From Streptomyces griseus (lineage in GTDB: Bacteria > Bdellovibrionota > Bdellovibrionia > Bdellovibrionales > Bdellovibrionaceae): 63,838 nucleotides of DNA. The DNA lies in assembly GCA_943330705.2 (NCBI GenBank), contig CALQIT020000010.1, positions 1-63,838 of the forward strand, given 5' to 3'. Of this stretch, positions 33,346-43,036 are shown in pieces (position 1 is the first letter of the stretch; every line of letters starts with the position of its first letter). Below the pieces are notes generated by a model. That model was not told the DNA's origin and made no database searches. It saw only the letters and a program-made list of their open reading frames with translations. The position numbers and the translations under genes are program-made.

Positions 33346-35844
33346 ATGGGAAACTTTTCGAAGGCTCCTTCTAAAATTAAACGAAAACCAAAGGTGGCCG
33401 TGCCTACGGGGACTGCGAAGGAAACAACTGAGGAAATCGCTTTATTTGATATCCACAAAACAAGAACTGCCCTTGAAGAGACCAAGCTTGCTGAAAAGAA
33501 TCTTGCCATCGCGCGAGCTGATGCCATTAACATCATTGAATCAAATCCAATTCCTTATATTGTTATCAAGGCGGACCGTTCGATTCTATTTGCGAACTAT
33601 GCATTTTTTGAAAAATTCTATCCACATGCTGCCACGACTATGGCCGAAAAAAAGAGTAGCCTGGTTGAGTTTGCTAATGGGCCTTGGAATACGCCGGACC
33701 TAGCAGAGCTAATTAACAAGACTCTTCACGAAGGCGTTGAGTTCAATAATTTTGAAATCAAACATAATTTTCCGGAAATCGGCAACAAAGCTGTGTTGTT
33801 AAATTCTAAACGTATAATTCTACCCGGGTCTGCAATTGAAGCGACAGTGATCGCTTTTGAAGACATTACGGACCGAAAGAATGCGGAACAAGACAAAGCC
33901 ACTGCCCTGCGGCTTTTGCAGCAGGTCGCAGGAGGGGTACCAGGGCTTGTTTACCAGTATTTAGTGAATGCCGATGGTAGCTCATGCTTCCCTTTTGCGA
34001 GTGAAGGAATACGAAAGATTTATCAGTTGACCCCTGAAGAGGTTCGCAAAGACGGAGCTAAAGTAATTTCCAAAATTCACCCAGACGATCGCGACAGTTA
34101 CCTTGCCTCGATGCAAAAGTCAGCTAACGACTTAAGCCCATGGACGCTTGAGTATCGGGTCAAAGACGAGGATGGGAAAATACGCTGGCTACTTGGCAGT
34201 GGAATTGCTGAACGATGTGCGCAGGGGGTTCTCTGGAATGGTTATATCACTGATATCACCAAACAAAAAATGTCAGAACAGGCCCTGAAGGCATCCGAAG
34301 AAAAATATCGAAATCTTGCGGCTACTTCTTTTTATGGGGTCATGGTCTTACGATGTGACGGAAGCGTTGAATTTACAAATAGCCAACTCGAAAAACTTTT
34401 TGGCTACAACCCCGGAGAGTTATTAAATCAGAATCATGATATCCTGATAGTCGATCGAAATCGCGAAGCTCACTCTAATCATCATGCGCAGTATATGACT
34501 AATCCGGTACAAAGAGAAATGGGCAGGGGTCTTGATCTAAATGGACGAAAAAAGGATGGCACTGAGTTTCCAATTGATGTTTCCCTAAGCCCGTTCAAGG
34601 TAAACAATGACGTTTTTGTGAATTGTAGTATTCGCGACATTTCTGTGGAAAAAACGATGGAAAGAAGTCGTAAACATCTGGCTGTCCAAGAAAAGGCCTT
34701 GCGAGACGAAGCCATTCGAAGCAATCGGAATAAAGATGAGTTCTTAGCGACACTTTCGCATGAGCTTCGTACTCCGCTAACAACAATTCTTGGATGGACG
34801 CAGCAACTTATGCTGAAGAACTTAGATTCCGAGGTTAGGGATGCGCTTGTTGTGATTGAGCGAAGTGCGAAGGCGCAGGGGCAGCTTGTCGATGATCTTC
34901 TTGATGTTTCAAGAATTCATGCGGGGAAAATATCGCTTAATATGCAAGTTATCGATTTAGCTGAGCTACTTAAATTGGCGCTTAAATCAGCTTCTGTCTT
35001 AGCCAGTAAGAAGGAAATTCAATTTGAATCATCTTTACCGGCGACAAGTTGTAATATTTTAGGCGACCCCAATCGGTTACAGCAAATATTCTGGAATATT
35101 TTTACAAACGCCATTAAGTTCACCCCGAACGGTGGCAAGGTATCTGTTCAACTACAGGTCGATGAGTGGTCGCCTAAAAGGGTTGCGCGAGTTCAAGTTT
35201 CCGATACTGGAATGGGAATAAAGGCAGAACTTCTCACGCACATATTTCAGCGCTTTAGCCAGGTGGATAGTTCGATGACTCGGGTCTATGGCGGTCTTGG
35301 CTTGGGGTTGGCAATCGTTAAGAGCTTGGTAGCGCACCATAAAGGCACGATTGAAGCAAAAAGCGAAGGCGAGGGCAAAGGTTCGACTTTTACGGTAACT
35401 CTTCCAATGGCAAATAGAAAACTTAGCGAGAATCAAGCTACTGATTCCCAGAGCCTTTCGGTTCGACTGGATGGTTTGAAAATATTGGTAATTGATGACA
35501 ATATCGACAATCTTTATTTATTCGATGTGATTTTAAAATCCCTTGGCGCTGAAGTTCGAACCGGGGAATCAGCGCAACAATGCTTGGAAATTTTGCCAAT
35601 GTTTATGCCGGATATCCTATTAAGTGATATTTCGATGCCCGGAGAGGACGGATATAGTCTGATTCGAAAGATTCGCGCCCTGCCTGAAAATCAAGGTGGA
35701 AAAGTGCCAGCTATCGCGCTGACGGCATATGCTTCACCCGAAGATGTAAAAATAGCTTTGGATGCCGGCTTTTCGGGTCATGTTGCGAAACCAATTGATA
35801 AACAGCTGCTTACTAGCGCCATCAAAAAAATTATCCAAATCTAA
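33346..35844 (+). CDS. PAS hybrid sensor histidine kinase with receiver
   Basis: 832 residues, no TM segment, so a cytosolic sensor. A short basic start, a helix, three PAS/PAC units (about 60-180, 195-310 and 322-440), HisKA with His at 472 in LSHELRTPLTTILGW, HATPase (MGIKAELLTHIFQRFSQVD, GGLGLGLAIVKS) and a C-terminal receiver from about 707 (KILVIDDNIDNLYLF, DILLSDISMPGEDG, HVAKPID). The kinase and receiver motifs checked here are conserved. The HPt protein 115 bp downstream is the obvious next step of the relay. Confidence 0.93.
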   Translation: MGNFSKAPSKIKRKPKVAVPTGTAKETTEEIALFDIHKTRTALEETKLAEKNLAIARADAINIIESNPIPYIVIKADRSILFANYAFFEKFYPHAATTMAEKKSSLVEFANGPWNTPDLAELINKTLHEGVEFNNFEIKHNFPEIGNKAVLLNSKRIILPGSAIEATVIAFEDITDRKNAEQDKATALRLLQQVAGGVPGLVYQYLVNADGSSCFPFASEGIRKIYQLTPEEVRKDGAKVISKIHPDDRDSYLASMQKSANDLSPWTLEYRVKDEDGKIRWLLGSGIAERCAQGVLWNGYITDITKQKMSEQALKASEEKYRNLAATSFYGVMVLRCDGSVEFTNSQLEKLFGYNPGELLNQNHDILIVDRNREAHSNHHAQYMTNPVQREMGRGLDLNGRKKDGTEFPIDVSLSPFKVNNDVFVNCSIRDISVEKTMERSRKHLAVQEKALRDEAIRSNRNKDEFLATLSHELRTPLTTILGWTQQLMLKNLDSEVRDALVVIERSAKAQGQLVDDLLDVSRIHAGKISLNMQVIDLAELLKLALKSASVLASKKEIQFESSLPATSCNILGDPNRLQQIFWNIFTNAIKFTPNGGKVSVQLQVDEWSPKRVARVQVSDTGMGIKAELLTHIFQRFSQVDSSMTRVYGGLGLGLAIVKSLVAHHKGTIEAKSEGEGKGSTFTVTLPMANRKLSENQATDSQSLSVRLDGLKILVIDDNIDNLYLFDVILKSLGAEVRTGESAQQCLEILPMFMPDILLSDISMPGEDGYSLIRKIRALPENQGGKVPAIALTAYASPEDVKIALDAGFSGHVAKPIDKQLLTSAIKKIIQI

Positions 35845-35959
35845 AGGATAAAATAATTGTTTCTTAACCTCATGTTTTGAAAATCCTATAGAGTATCATA
35901 TATTAACGTGCTATATTTTTAGGCCAGGTACCATTAGACCAGAGAGACGAGGAGACCCT

Positions 35960-36271
35960 ATGTCGACCAACGATTTTAATATTCCACCAGAGGGAATTAA
36001 TCTCTATGTTCGACGTCGAGGTTGCGATCTAGAAAAGCTTAAAGCGGCCCTCCAATCCAAGGAAACAGATGATTTTTTTAGAATTGGCCACGGGATAAAG
36101 GGCAATGCTGTTAATTTTGGTTTTCCCGAGCTGGAAATCATAGGTGGCCATCTGGAGAGCATTGCTCAATCAGATGATTGGGACTTTGCACAGCAAACGA
36201 TAAAAGAAATGGAATCATGGTACCTTCGCGAATCCAAATTTCAACGGACCTCGCCAATCGAAGATTCATAA
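35960..36271 (+). CDS. HPt phosphotransfer protein
   Basis: 103 residues, a helical protein with the HPt motif H44-G-I-K47-G48 in RIGHGIKGNAVNFGF. It should carry phosphate from the receiver of the preceding hybrid kinase to a response regulator. AGGAG precedes the ATG. It has its own upstream gap of 115 bp and may have its own promoter. Confidence 0.8.
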   Translation: MSTNDFNIPPEGINLYVRRRGCDLEKLKAALQSKETDDFFRIGHGIKGNAVNFGFPELEIIGGHLESIAQSDDWDFAQQTIKEMESWYLRESKFQRTSPIEDS

Positions 36272-36302
36272 CTAACCAGCTTTATAAATTTACATGGAAT
36301 AT

Positions 36303-37205
36303 TTAGGTGTCCTTTGATAACCCCGGCATAATCGGAGCTTGTGGCGACCAAGCCATTGGGTTTGGTAGCATTTTAAACATCAACGTGTGAAAAATCCCTT
36401 TCGGAAGTACGCGCCGTAAAATATTAAAGAGATTTGCATCGGCCGATACTGGAACCCAAAGCGGGGGATTCTTTTGGTGGACAAGCTTCATGATACGATT
36501 TGCAATTCGATCTGGCGTCGCATGGCTCATGTGCATTAGCCTTTCGACAAACTTAGAAAACGACGAGTAGTAAACAGAGTATGGAGCTTCTAGAGTTTCG
36601 CTCAATCGTGCCTTTTTGGATAGATAGACATTTTGAAATGACCTTGAATTCACAAATCCTGGCTGAACAATGCTAATTTTTACCCCAAATGGTTTTAACT
36701 CATACCATAGTGCTTCTGATGCACTTTGCAGTGCCGCTTTAGATGCGCTGTAGGACCCCATCGTTGGCATTGCTACCATTCCGCTGACTGAGGAAATGTT
36801 TATTATGTGCCCAAACCCCCGTTCGCGCATTGCAGGCAACACAGCCCGAATTAAGGACATTGGACCCAGATAGTTAGTCCGAAGTTGATTCAGTTCAGAT
36901 TCCTCATCCATATGCTCGACCACCGAGCGATAGCAGATTCCCGCATTGTTAACCAATATATCAATACGCCGCCACCTGAGAAATACCTCGGCGGCAAGGG
37001 CTGCAATATTATCATCATTGGTAATATCAAGTTCTCGGATAAGAAATCTTTCGGATTCTTTAAATGAGCCCCGTAAGGCCGCGATGGACTTAGCTCTTGC
37101 CGTAATAACAACACGAAGTTCTGTTTCAGAATAAAATTTCCTAGCAAGCGCAGCCCCAATGCCAGAGTTGCAACCAGTTATTAAAACAACTGAACCTATC
37201 TCCAC
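36303..37205 (-). CDS. Short-chain dehydrogenase/reductase
   Basis: 300 residues, classical SDR: TGCNSGIGAAL (residues 10-20), DILVNNAGIC, catalytic Ser in INISSVSGM and YSASKAALQSASEAL with the Tyr-xxx-Lys pair. Extended C-terminus of about 80 residues. Substrate unknown. It lies between the HPt gene (convergent) and the lone receiver gene (same strand, 26 bp upstream). Confidence 0.9.
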   Translation of the reverse strand: MEIGSVVLITGCNSGIGAALARKFYSETELRVVITARAKSIAALRGSFKESERFLIRELDITNDDNIAALAAEVFLRWRRIDILVNNAGICYRSVVEHMDEESELNQLRTNYLGPMSLIRAVLPAMRERGFGHIINISSVSGMVAMPTMGSYSASKAALQSASEALWYELKPFGVKISIVQPGFVNSRSFQNVYLSKKARLSETLEAPYSVYYSSFSKFVERLMHMSHATPDRIANRIMKLVHQKNPPLWVPVSADANLFNILRRVLPKGIFHTLMFKMLPNPMAWSPQAPIMPGLSKDT

Positions 37206-37231
37206 AAGATCCTCTTTTTTAAATGGAATCG

Positions 37232-37675
37232 TTAAATTTGCGCCCTAGCAACTGCATTTACCGGAGGCGGCAGCTCCTGTTCATTTCCGACAGATTTCTG
37301 TATAAGCCTGAGCTCAGAAATTGCTTCTCTCTTAGTAAATGGCTTTTGCAAAATTCGAACATCATCACCACCCGCCCCCAATAAGGCACGTAACCTCATT
37401 GCGCTCACCGATGACACAAATATAAATCTTTGCCTATGGCGCTGATCCAAATAATTAAACAGATCCACACCTGTCAATGAGCCAGAAAGAAAAATGTCTG
37501 CTACAATAACATCAAAAATAGTCCCAACCGAATCAAAATAGCCTATTCGTGTCATAGCTTCAGCCACATTTGTTGCCCAGACCAACTCGACTTTTTCAGC
37601 AAAGACGTCGAAAATCTGTTTCCATATTATTTCCCAATCAAGATTGTCTTCGACAACCAACACCCTCATTGGCAT
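37232..37675 (-). CDS. Single-domain response regulator
   Basis: 147 residues, a receiver domain (MRVLVVEDNLDWEIIWKQ, D60 in VIVADIFLSG, Lys in ILQKPFTKRE) with a short tail. No output domain, so it would act by protein contact or as a phosphate sink. The start at 37675 follows GGAGG; the ribosome site is directly joined to a run of ten G (see the feature at 37683-37700). Candidate acceptor of the nearby HPt protein. Confidence 0.87.
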   Translation of the reverse strand: MPMRVLVVEDNLDWEIIWKQIFDVFAEKVELVWATNVAEAMTRIGYFDSVGTIFDVIVADIFLSGSLTGVDLFNYLDQRHRQRFIFVSSVSAMRLRALLGAGGDDVRILQKPFTKREAISELRLIQKSVGNEQELPPPVNAVARAQI

Positions 37676-37682
37676 GGCTCCT

Positions 37683-37700
37683 CCCCCCCCCCAAAAAAAA
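37683..37700. repeat. C10/A8 homopolymer pair at a ribosome site
   Basis: Ten C (37683-37692) followed by eight A (37693-37700) on this strand; read on the coding strand of the lone receiver gene this is T8 G10 immediately before AGGAG. Such tracts change length easily. The 308-bp gap around it also contains the upstream region of the divergent NtrC-type gene, in which I could not identify a promoter. Confidence 0.85.
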
Positions 37701-37983
37701 GAAATCAAACACTCATCCTGAAGGAATCATTGCAATTTCCATCCCAAACCAATGACAACCACTTTTAACAGCAAAATCAAAAATAGGACCCAACGCCTTG
37801 ATGGTGCCTCAAGTTAACATCAGACAATTAACACAATCTAAACGAAGACATTTCAATTGCGGGGTTACAATGGGGCATGTTCTCACAAGTTTGGAATCTT
37901 GCTCTGAATTCAAAGCTTGCATTTAAAGCAGAATAAATTTAAATCGACACTTCTAGGTAGCGATATTTATTTAGGGGGTTGAA

Positions 37984-39387
37984 ATGGCCGCTAAGCCAAT
38001 GATTTTTGTTATTGAGGATGATCTTGATACTCAGGAAATGATCGTTCGATTTTTGCTAGCAAAAAATTACCGAGTTAAGGCGTTTGCAAATGCGGAAGAG
38101 GCCATAGAAACACTAAGAAATAATGTATTGGCTTGTGATGTTTTACTCACGGACTTCATGCTGCCAAAAATGTCTGGGATGGATTTGATCAATATGCTTT
38201 TGGCCGAGGGCCTTCGTGCGCCCATTATTATGATGACGGCTCATAAAACGGCCGAGATTGCTGCCGAAGCGACACGGGCTGGCGCCTACGATTTCATTAC
38301 CAAACCATTGCGCTTCCCCCAATTGCAAATTTCGATCGAACGGGCTGTTAAGCTCAACAAGATCCGTGACGAAAACGAGCTTCTTAAATCTGTTGTTGCT
38401 TCTAAAGAGGGCTCTGGCATCCAGGGCTTAATCGGCAAAAGCCCTAAATTTCTTCAAGCCCTGGATTTGGCAAAACGAGTGGCCTCCAGCAACGCATCAG
38501 TTTTAATTACTGGCGAAAGCGGCTCTGGCAAGGAGGTCATTGCCAAAGCTATTCACCAGATGGGAAAGGGCAATAAGCTGCCCTTTATTGCGATAAACTG
38601 CTCAGCGATTCCGGAAAACCTATTAGAAAGCGAACTTTTTGGTCACGCGAAGGGGGCCTTTACCGGCGCTATTGATAAAAAAATTGGCTTGTTTGAAGAG
38701 GCCCAAGGCGGCACATTATTTCTTGATGAAATTGGCGATTTGAGCCTGCCCTTGCAAGCAAAACTTCTTAGGGTCATTCAGGAAAGAAAAATCAAACGGG
38801 TTGGTGAAAATCAATTTCGCTCGGTTGATGTTCGAATCATATCAGCAACCCATAAAAACTTTAGAAAAGAAATCGCCAATAAAACTTTTCGTGAGGATCT
38901 TTTCTATCGACTGAATGTCATTCAAATACAGGTACCGCCACTTCGTGAACGCCCCGAAGATATTTTACCTTTGGCAGAATTTTTCTTAAAAAAATATATA
39001 AGCCTCAATAATCTTGCCCCGTGCACTTTAACTAGCGAAGCCAAAGAACAATTATTGAAAAATCCATGGCGGGGTAATGTGCGCGAGCTTGAAAATACAA
39101 TTGAGCGAGCCGTCGTCCTGAGCAATGGAAACAAAATTTCAGCTGCGGAAATTGCCCAGCAAAACTCAGTCGAAGACGAGATCCTAAACCAGGACTCGTT
39201 TGATGATGGGTTCTATCTGCCAAAGTCCCCCATCCTTCCTATGGAAGAGGTCGTTCTTCGCTATATGTCGTTTGCACTTGAACACAACGGTGGAGCAAAA
39301 GACCAAACAGCCCGAGATCTAGGAATCAACAGAAAGACTCTTTACCTACGATTGCGCGATAACAAACTGATGGTTCCAAATCATTAA
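37984..39387 (+). CDS. NtrC-family sigma-54 response regulator
   Basis: 467 residues. Receiver (1-120; phospho-acceptor in VLLTDFMLPKMSG, Lys in FITKPLR), AAA+ domain with Walker A GESGSGKEVIAKAI, GAFTGA loop (AKGAFTGAIDKK), Walker B GGTLFLDEIGDL, and a Fis-type HTH at the C-terminus (ARDLGINRKTLYLRL). Activates sigma-54 promoters when phosphorylated. The Shine-Dalgarno-like GGGGG precedes the ATG. Targets are unknown; possible partner of the local phosphorelay. Confidence 0.95.
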   Translation: MAAKPMIFVIEDDLDTQEMIVRFLLAKNYRVKAFANAEEAIETLRNNVLACDVLLTDFMLPKMSGMDLINMLLAEGLRAPIIMMTAHKTAEIAAEATRAGAYDFITKPLRFPQLQISIERAVKLNKIRDENELLKSVVASKEGSGIQGLIGKSPKFLQALDLAKRVASSNASVLITGESGSGKEVIAKAIHQMGKGNKLPFIAINCSAIPENLLESELFGHAKGAFTGAIDKKIGLFEEAQGGTLFLDEIGDLSLPLQAKLLRVIQERKIKRVGENQFRSVDVRIISATHKNFRKEIANKTFREDLFYRLNVIQIQVPPLRERPEDILPLAEFFLKKYISLNNLAPCTLTSEAKEQLLKNPWRGNVRELENTIERAVVLSNGNKISAAEIAQQNSVEDEILNQDSFDDGFYLPKSPILPMEEVVLRYMSFALEHNGGAKDQTARDLGINRKTLYLRLRDNKLMVPNH

Positions 39388-39413
39388 AAAACTTTTCAGA
39401 AGCTAAAAAAATT

Positions 39414-40052
39414 TTACGGATTTATAAGTCGACCCTTTTCTATGCGGTTCACCTGATTGGCCAAGACCTCAATATCTTTTGGGTCATGGGTGACCAAGAT
39501 TGCGGGGACTTCCTCCTCGTGAAGAAGATCTTTGACCATTTTTCTGGCTTCATTTTTTAGGTCCTCATCCAGGGCACTGAAGGGCTCATCAAGCAATAGA
39601 ATCCTGGGCTTTGAAATCAAAGCCCGAGCTAAGGCCACCCGTTGTTTTTCGCCCCCGGAAAGAAGATTCGTTTTGCGATCAAGAAATGAAGCCATGTTTA
39701 GTTTTTTGCTCAGTCGATAGAGAATTTCTTTACTTTCGCGCTCATTCAATTTGCGGGCGCGGGCCGCGAACAGAATATTTTCCTGGGCACTGAGGTGGGG
39801 GAATAGATCATAACTCTGAAAAACAATTCCCAGGCGCTTCTCACCAACTGGTAATGCGGCAAGATCGATATCCTTAAATTTCCAGCGCAGCTGCTGACAA
39901 GGATCTAACCCCAGCAGCAGCCGAAATACTGTCGACTTCCCAGAGCCTGACGGCCCCCACAATGCGGTGACCCCCTGGTCAGGAATGGTCCACTTTGGAA
40001 TATTTACTTCAAAGCCAGAATAGACCTTAACTAAATTTTCGACGACAGACAT
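39414..40052 (-). CDS. thiQ: Thiamine ABC transporter ATP-binding protein
   Basis: 212 residues. Walker A WGPSGSGKSTV (29-39), signature LLSGGEKQRVALARAL and Walker B ILLLDEPFSALD, followed by the His switch VTHDP. Start at 40052 after GGGGTGG; it overlaps the permease 3' end by 26 nt. The assignment to thiamine comes mainly from the binding protein in the same operon. Confidence 0.88.
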   Translation of the reverse strand: MSVVENLVKVYSGFEVNIPKWTIPDQGVTALWGPSGSGKSTVFRLLLGLDPCQQLRWKFKDIDLAALPVGEKRLGIVFQSYDLFPHLSAQENILFAARARKLNERESKEILYRLSKKLNMASFLDRKTNLLSGGEKQRVALARALISKPRILLLDEPFSALDEDLKNEARKMVKDLLHEEEVPAILVTHDPKDIEVLANQVNRIEKGRLINP

Positions 40053-41484
40053 AGGCCACCCCTTGAAAAATGAAATACTGCGCAAGTCCAATGGCGATGA
40101 TCAGGCTGGTAATTGCTAAGCCGGCCTCGACACGGTAGCTGGACATTAGGGTTTCTGAAATCATCGCAATTGTCACGTCTCTGCCAATGAGTATCCGCGC
40201 CAATGCAAAATCACCCAAAGCCCACAGGCTGGCAATCGATGCCGTCTGCGCCGCCCGCCCTGCCAATTGCGGCAAACTGATTTCAAGAAATATTTGTAGT
40301 CGATTTGCGCCAAGGACAACGGCCGTTTCTATTTGTTTTTGCAAACCCAACAGATCCTGATCCCATCCCATGCGATAAAGACCGGTAAACATCAAAGATA
40401 CAAAACAGAAGCAGTACTTGGGGTAGACCCACTGGCCTTGATTCGATCCCAAAAACAAAAACGCAAAGCCAGCAAGAGCCGTGCTGGGTGCGACAAATCC
40501 AATCAGTATACGATGCAAGGTTAAGTTTGGCTGCAGCAAAGCGGTCAGCAACAAAAGAATTAAAACACCTAGCCCAATTGTAAAACTTAAAACGAAGGAC
40601 AAAGGCAACAGCGAAATCACTTCAGTCAGTAGTCCTTCAACCTGGGCAACTTTTTCCCATCCGGTTAGCCATCCCAAGACAATATAAAAAAGAAAAAAGC
40701 CTGCATAACTCAGGGCTACAACCGCACCAGTCGTTGAAAAAAGTAAGTGATTTCCAGTAGCCCTAGAACTTTCGCCCGTTGGTCGACTTCTTGGTAAAAA
40801 TGCAAATAGAAATAGAATTAGGCTTTGCGCCAAAGAAAGTCCAAGGGCCTGACCCCAATCCCCAGATATTCGAATTTTTTCATATATAAGAATTTCTAAA
40901 GTTGTCCCTCGTCCCCCACCAATAATCATCGGGATTGAAAAACTTGAAAAGCTAACAACAAATACAAAAAATGAAATCGCAATAAGATCCCGCCCGATAG
41001 CCCGAACCGCAGCTTTCCAAAACTGCAAAAACGACGCGCCAAAAACAAGACTGACCTCTGACAGAGTCAACAAACGGTCTTGAATTTTCCCCTTTACAAT
41101 GATCGCCACGAGGCCGGCATTCATTATTCCCTGAACTAGGCTTACACCTAAAATACCACGTGGCATTGGCTGAATACTTGAAAGCACAACAAGCAGTATA
41201 AAAATAGGCGGCAGCAAGCTTGGCAATAGGACAGCATAACTTAATAAACTTGCACTTGTTTTCGGCAGTCGCTGGTCTAATTTGCCTAGCCCTAGTGCCA
41301 TCAAAAAACCCAACACCAATGCGACTAAGGTACTTCCGAAGGCTTGAAGAACGGAGTTCTCCAAGGCCCAGGTCAGCTCTTCAGTTTCGGGCAAAGAAAT
41401 TTGTCCAATTTTAGAAACTAATATAATATAGGGAATTGAGATAAGAAGAAAAAAAAATCCTATGCTGCTAACTTTTAACTTCAT
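40027..41484 (-). CDS. thiP: Thiamine ABC transporter permease
   Basis: 485 residues, about twelve TM segments and two permease loops, as in ThiP (a fused double permease). The second EAA-like loop is near GANRLQIFLEISLPQLAG. The start at 41484 overlaps the binding-protein stop as ATGA; a longer frame is not needed. Confidence 0.87.
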   Translation of the reverse strand: MKLKVSSIGFFFLLISIPYIILVSKIGQISLPETEELTWALENSVLQAFGSTLVALVLGFLMALGLGKLDQRLPKTSASLLSYAVLLPSLLPPIFILLVVLSSIQPMPRGILGVSLVQGIMNAGLVAIIVKGKIQDRLLTLSEVSLVFGASFLQFWKAAVRAIGRDLIAISFFVFVVSFSSFSIPMIIGGGRGTTLEILIYEKIRISGDWGQALGLSLAQSLILFLFAFLPRSRPTGESSRATGNHLLFSTTGAVVALSYAGFFLFYIVLGWLTGWEKVAQVEGLLTEVISLLPLSFVLSFTIGLGVLILLLLTALLQPNLTLHRILIGFVAPSTALAGFAFLFLGSNQGQWVYPKYCFCFVSLMFTGLYRMGWDQDLLGLQKQIETAVVLGANRLQIFLEISLPQLAGRAAQTASIASLWALGDFALARILIGRDVTIAMISETLMSSYRVEAGLAITSLIIAIGLAQYFIFQGVAYVCRRKFS

Positions 41485-42515
41485 TCCAGTCGCCGTAAAG
41501 CAGACCATTTTTTCAAAATTCTTTCACGATCTGACTGCGTCGGTAAAGTCGTCATGTTTATGGTTTTAAACTTTGGCACCGTAGAAAAGGCAGTGCCCTC
41601 TTTGACCCCTTTGACGGCTGGAAACATATAGTTTTTTTCCATAATTATTTTTTGGCCCTCTTTGGAAAGAACCAGCTGAACGAATTTTTCAGCTAAATCG
41701 CAAGTCTTGCAGGTCGCTGGAATTCCAATAAATTCAAATTGAATGGGATGGCCCTCTTCAAACTCAACAGCTATAACGTCCGTGCTTTTGTCTTCGATCA
41801 AATGATAGACCGGTGAAGTGACATAGGAAAATGTCGTTTTAACTTGTCCTTTTTGAAACAAACCATATGAACTTGACCAACTAGGAGCATAGGAGTGTAG
41901 CTGCGCATTAAACTTTTTCAAAAAATCAAAGGCTTGCTCTTCGCCCCGCAACTGAATTAGCCAAACTAAAAACTGCAGCCCCGGAGAGCTCGTGCGAGGA
42001 TCCTCTAGAACAATCTGACCCTTCCATTCTGGAGCCAAAAAATCATTCAAAGTTTTTGGCAATTGTTTCATTTCTGATTTCTTGACGACAAAGGATAGAG
42101 TACCCCAGTCGTAGGGAACAAGGTTAGAGGCCGAAAGCGTCGTTTTGACTTCGTCAAAAAAATCAATATGGGACGTATCGATTTTCTTCCATTGGAAAGC
42201 AGCCTGTGCTTGCTCTAAGTCATATTGATCAAATCCCAAAACAACATCAGCGCCGCCATTTCGACCTTCTGCCTTCAAGCGCTGTAACAGAATAGTGTTG
42301 TCTGCCCCGTCATAGTATTCCAACCGACAATCGCAGCTTCTTTCAAATCGCTCTTTTAACCAAGGTCCAGGACCCCATTGAGAGGTGAACGAAGTCGATC
42401 CGAATACCTTAACCACAGGTCGCTGTTCAATTTCGGCACCCTGCTGGTTTTTCCAAGTCACGGCGATAAACAAAGAAAGAAAGATCAGAACGACAAAAAC
42501 AATAAAATTACGCAC
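41481..42515 (-). CDS. thiB: Thiamine-binding periplasmic protein
   Basis: 344 residues. Signal or anchor segment 1-20. Strongly like E. coli ThiB: VFGSTSFTSQWGPGPWLKE, GGADVVLGFDQYDLEQA, LVPYDWGTLSFVV, EDPRTSSPGLQFLVW and FSYVTSPVYHLIE. Delivers thiamine or its phosphates to ThiPQ. No TPP riboswitch was seen upstream; the gene is 3 nt after the DoxX gene and is probably read from a promoter further up. Confidence 0.92.
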   Translation of the reverse strand: MRNFIVFVVLIFLSLFIAVTWKNQQGAEIEQRPVVKVFGSTSFTSQWGPGPWLKERFERSCDCRLEYYDGADNTILLQRLKAEGRNGGADVVLGFDQYDLEQAQAAFQWKKIDTSHIDFFDEVKTTLSASNLVPYDWGTLSFVVKKSEMKQLPKTLNDFLAPEWKGQIVLEDPRTSSPGLQFLVWLIQLRGEEQAFDFLKKFNAQLHSYAPSWSSSYGLFQKGQVKTTFSYVTSPVYHLIEDKSTDVIAVEFEEGHPIQFEFIGIPATCKTCDLAEKFVQLVLSKEGQKIIMEKNYMFPAVKGVKEGTAFSTVPKFKTINMTTLPTQSDRERILKKWSALRRLE

Positions 42516-42518
42516 AAG

Positions 42519-43001
42519 CTACCACCAAATTCCGCGACGGCGTTTGTAAAAGAAATAGTCAAATCCCAAACAACGACCGGCGCCAATCCAAGCTAAAACC
42601 AAATGAATCGCGATCAGTGTCTTGTAAAAATGCTCGCCGGAGTCGCCGTGAATAGCATACATATTCAGGGCCAACAATGCACCAATCAGGGCCATCGGCC
42701 GTGTCACGTAGCCAAGTAAAAATGAAATCGCAATTGCAAGTTCAAATCCAGTAATGGCAAAGGCAAATGGTTTCCAATAGGGCACCAAGACATCGGCAAG
42801 AAATGATTTATACCAAACAGGCACTTGCAAGGTTGGCAAAACATCATCAATTTCTGCGGCTAAGCGGGGACGCAGCAAAAAATCACCACGAAATTTTTCT
42901 AGCGCTTGATCTAGATAGTAGAAACCCAAATAGATTCTAAGAAATGCGATTGGTAAAAGATGCCCGACATATTTGAGACTTTCGAAAAATGCTACAAACA
43001 T
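42519..43001 (-). CDS. DoxX-family membrane protein
   Basis: 160 residues, four TM segments. LPIAFLRIYLGFYYLDQALEKF and the Gly-rich ALIGALLALNMYAIHG region are DoxX-like. The start is uncertain: ATG 43001 places the first segment correctly, a GTG at 43073 would overlap nth. Function in this family is usually linked to redox or terminal oxidase partners, but not established here. Confidence 0.7.
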   Translation of the reverse strand: MFVAFFESLKYVGHLLPIAFLRIYLGFYYLDQALEKFRGDFLLRPRLAAEIDDVLPTLQVPVWYKSFLADVLVPYWKPFAFAITGFELAIAISFLLGYVTRPMALIGALLALNMYAIHGDSGEHFYKTLIAIHLVLAWIGAGRCLGFDYFFYKRRRGIWW

Positions 43002-43036
43002 AGTGATAACAATTAAACCCCGGGCAAATGAAGAGG

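Noticed and set aside
37801-37983. Sigma-54 promoter before the NtrC-type gene
   Set aside because: No GG-N10-GC pair with the right neighbours was found by eye.
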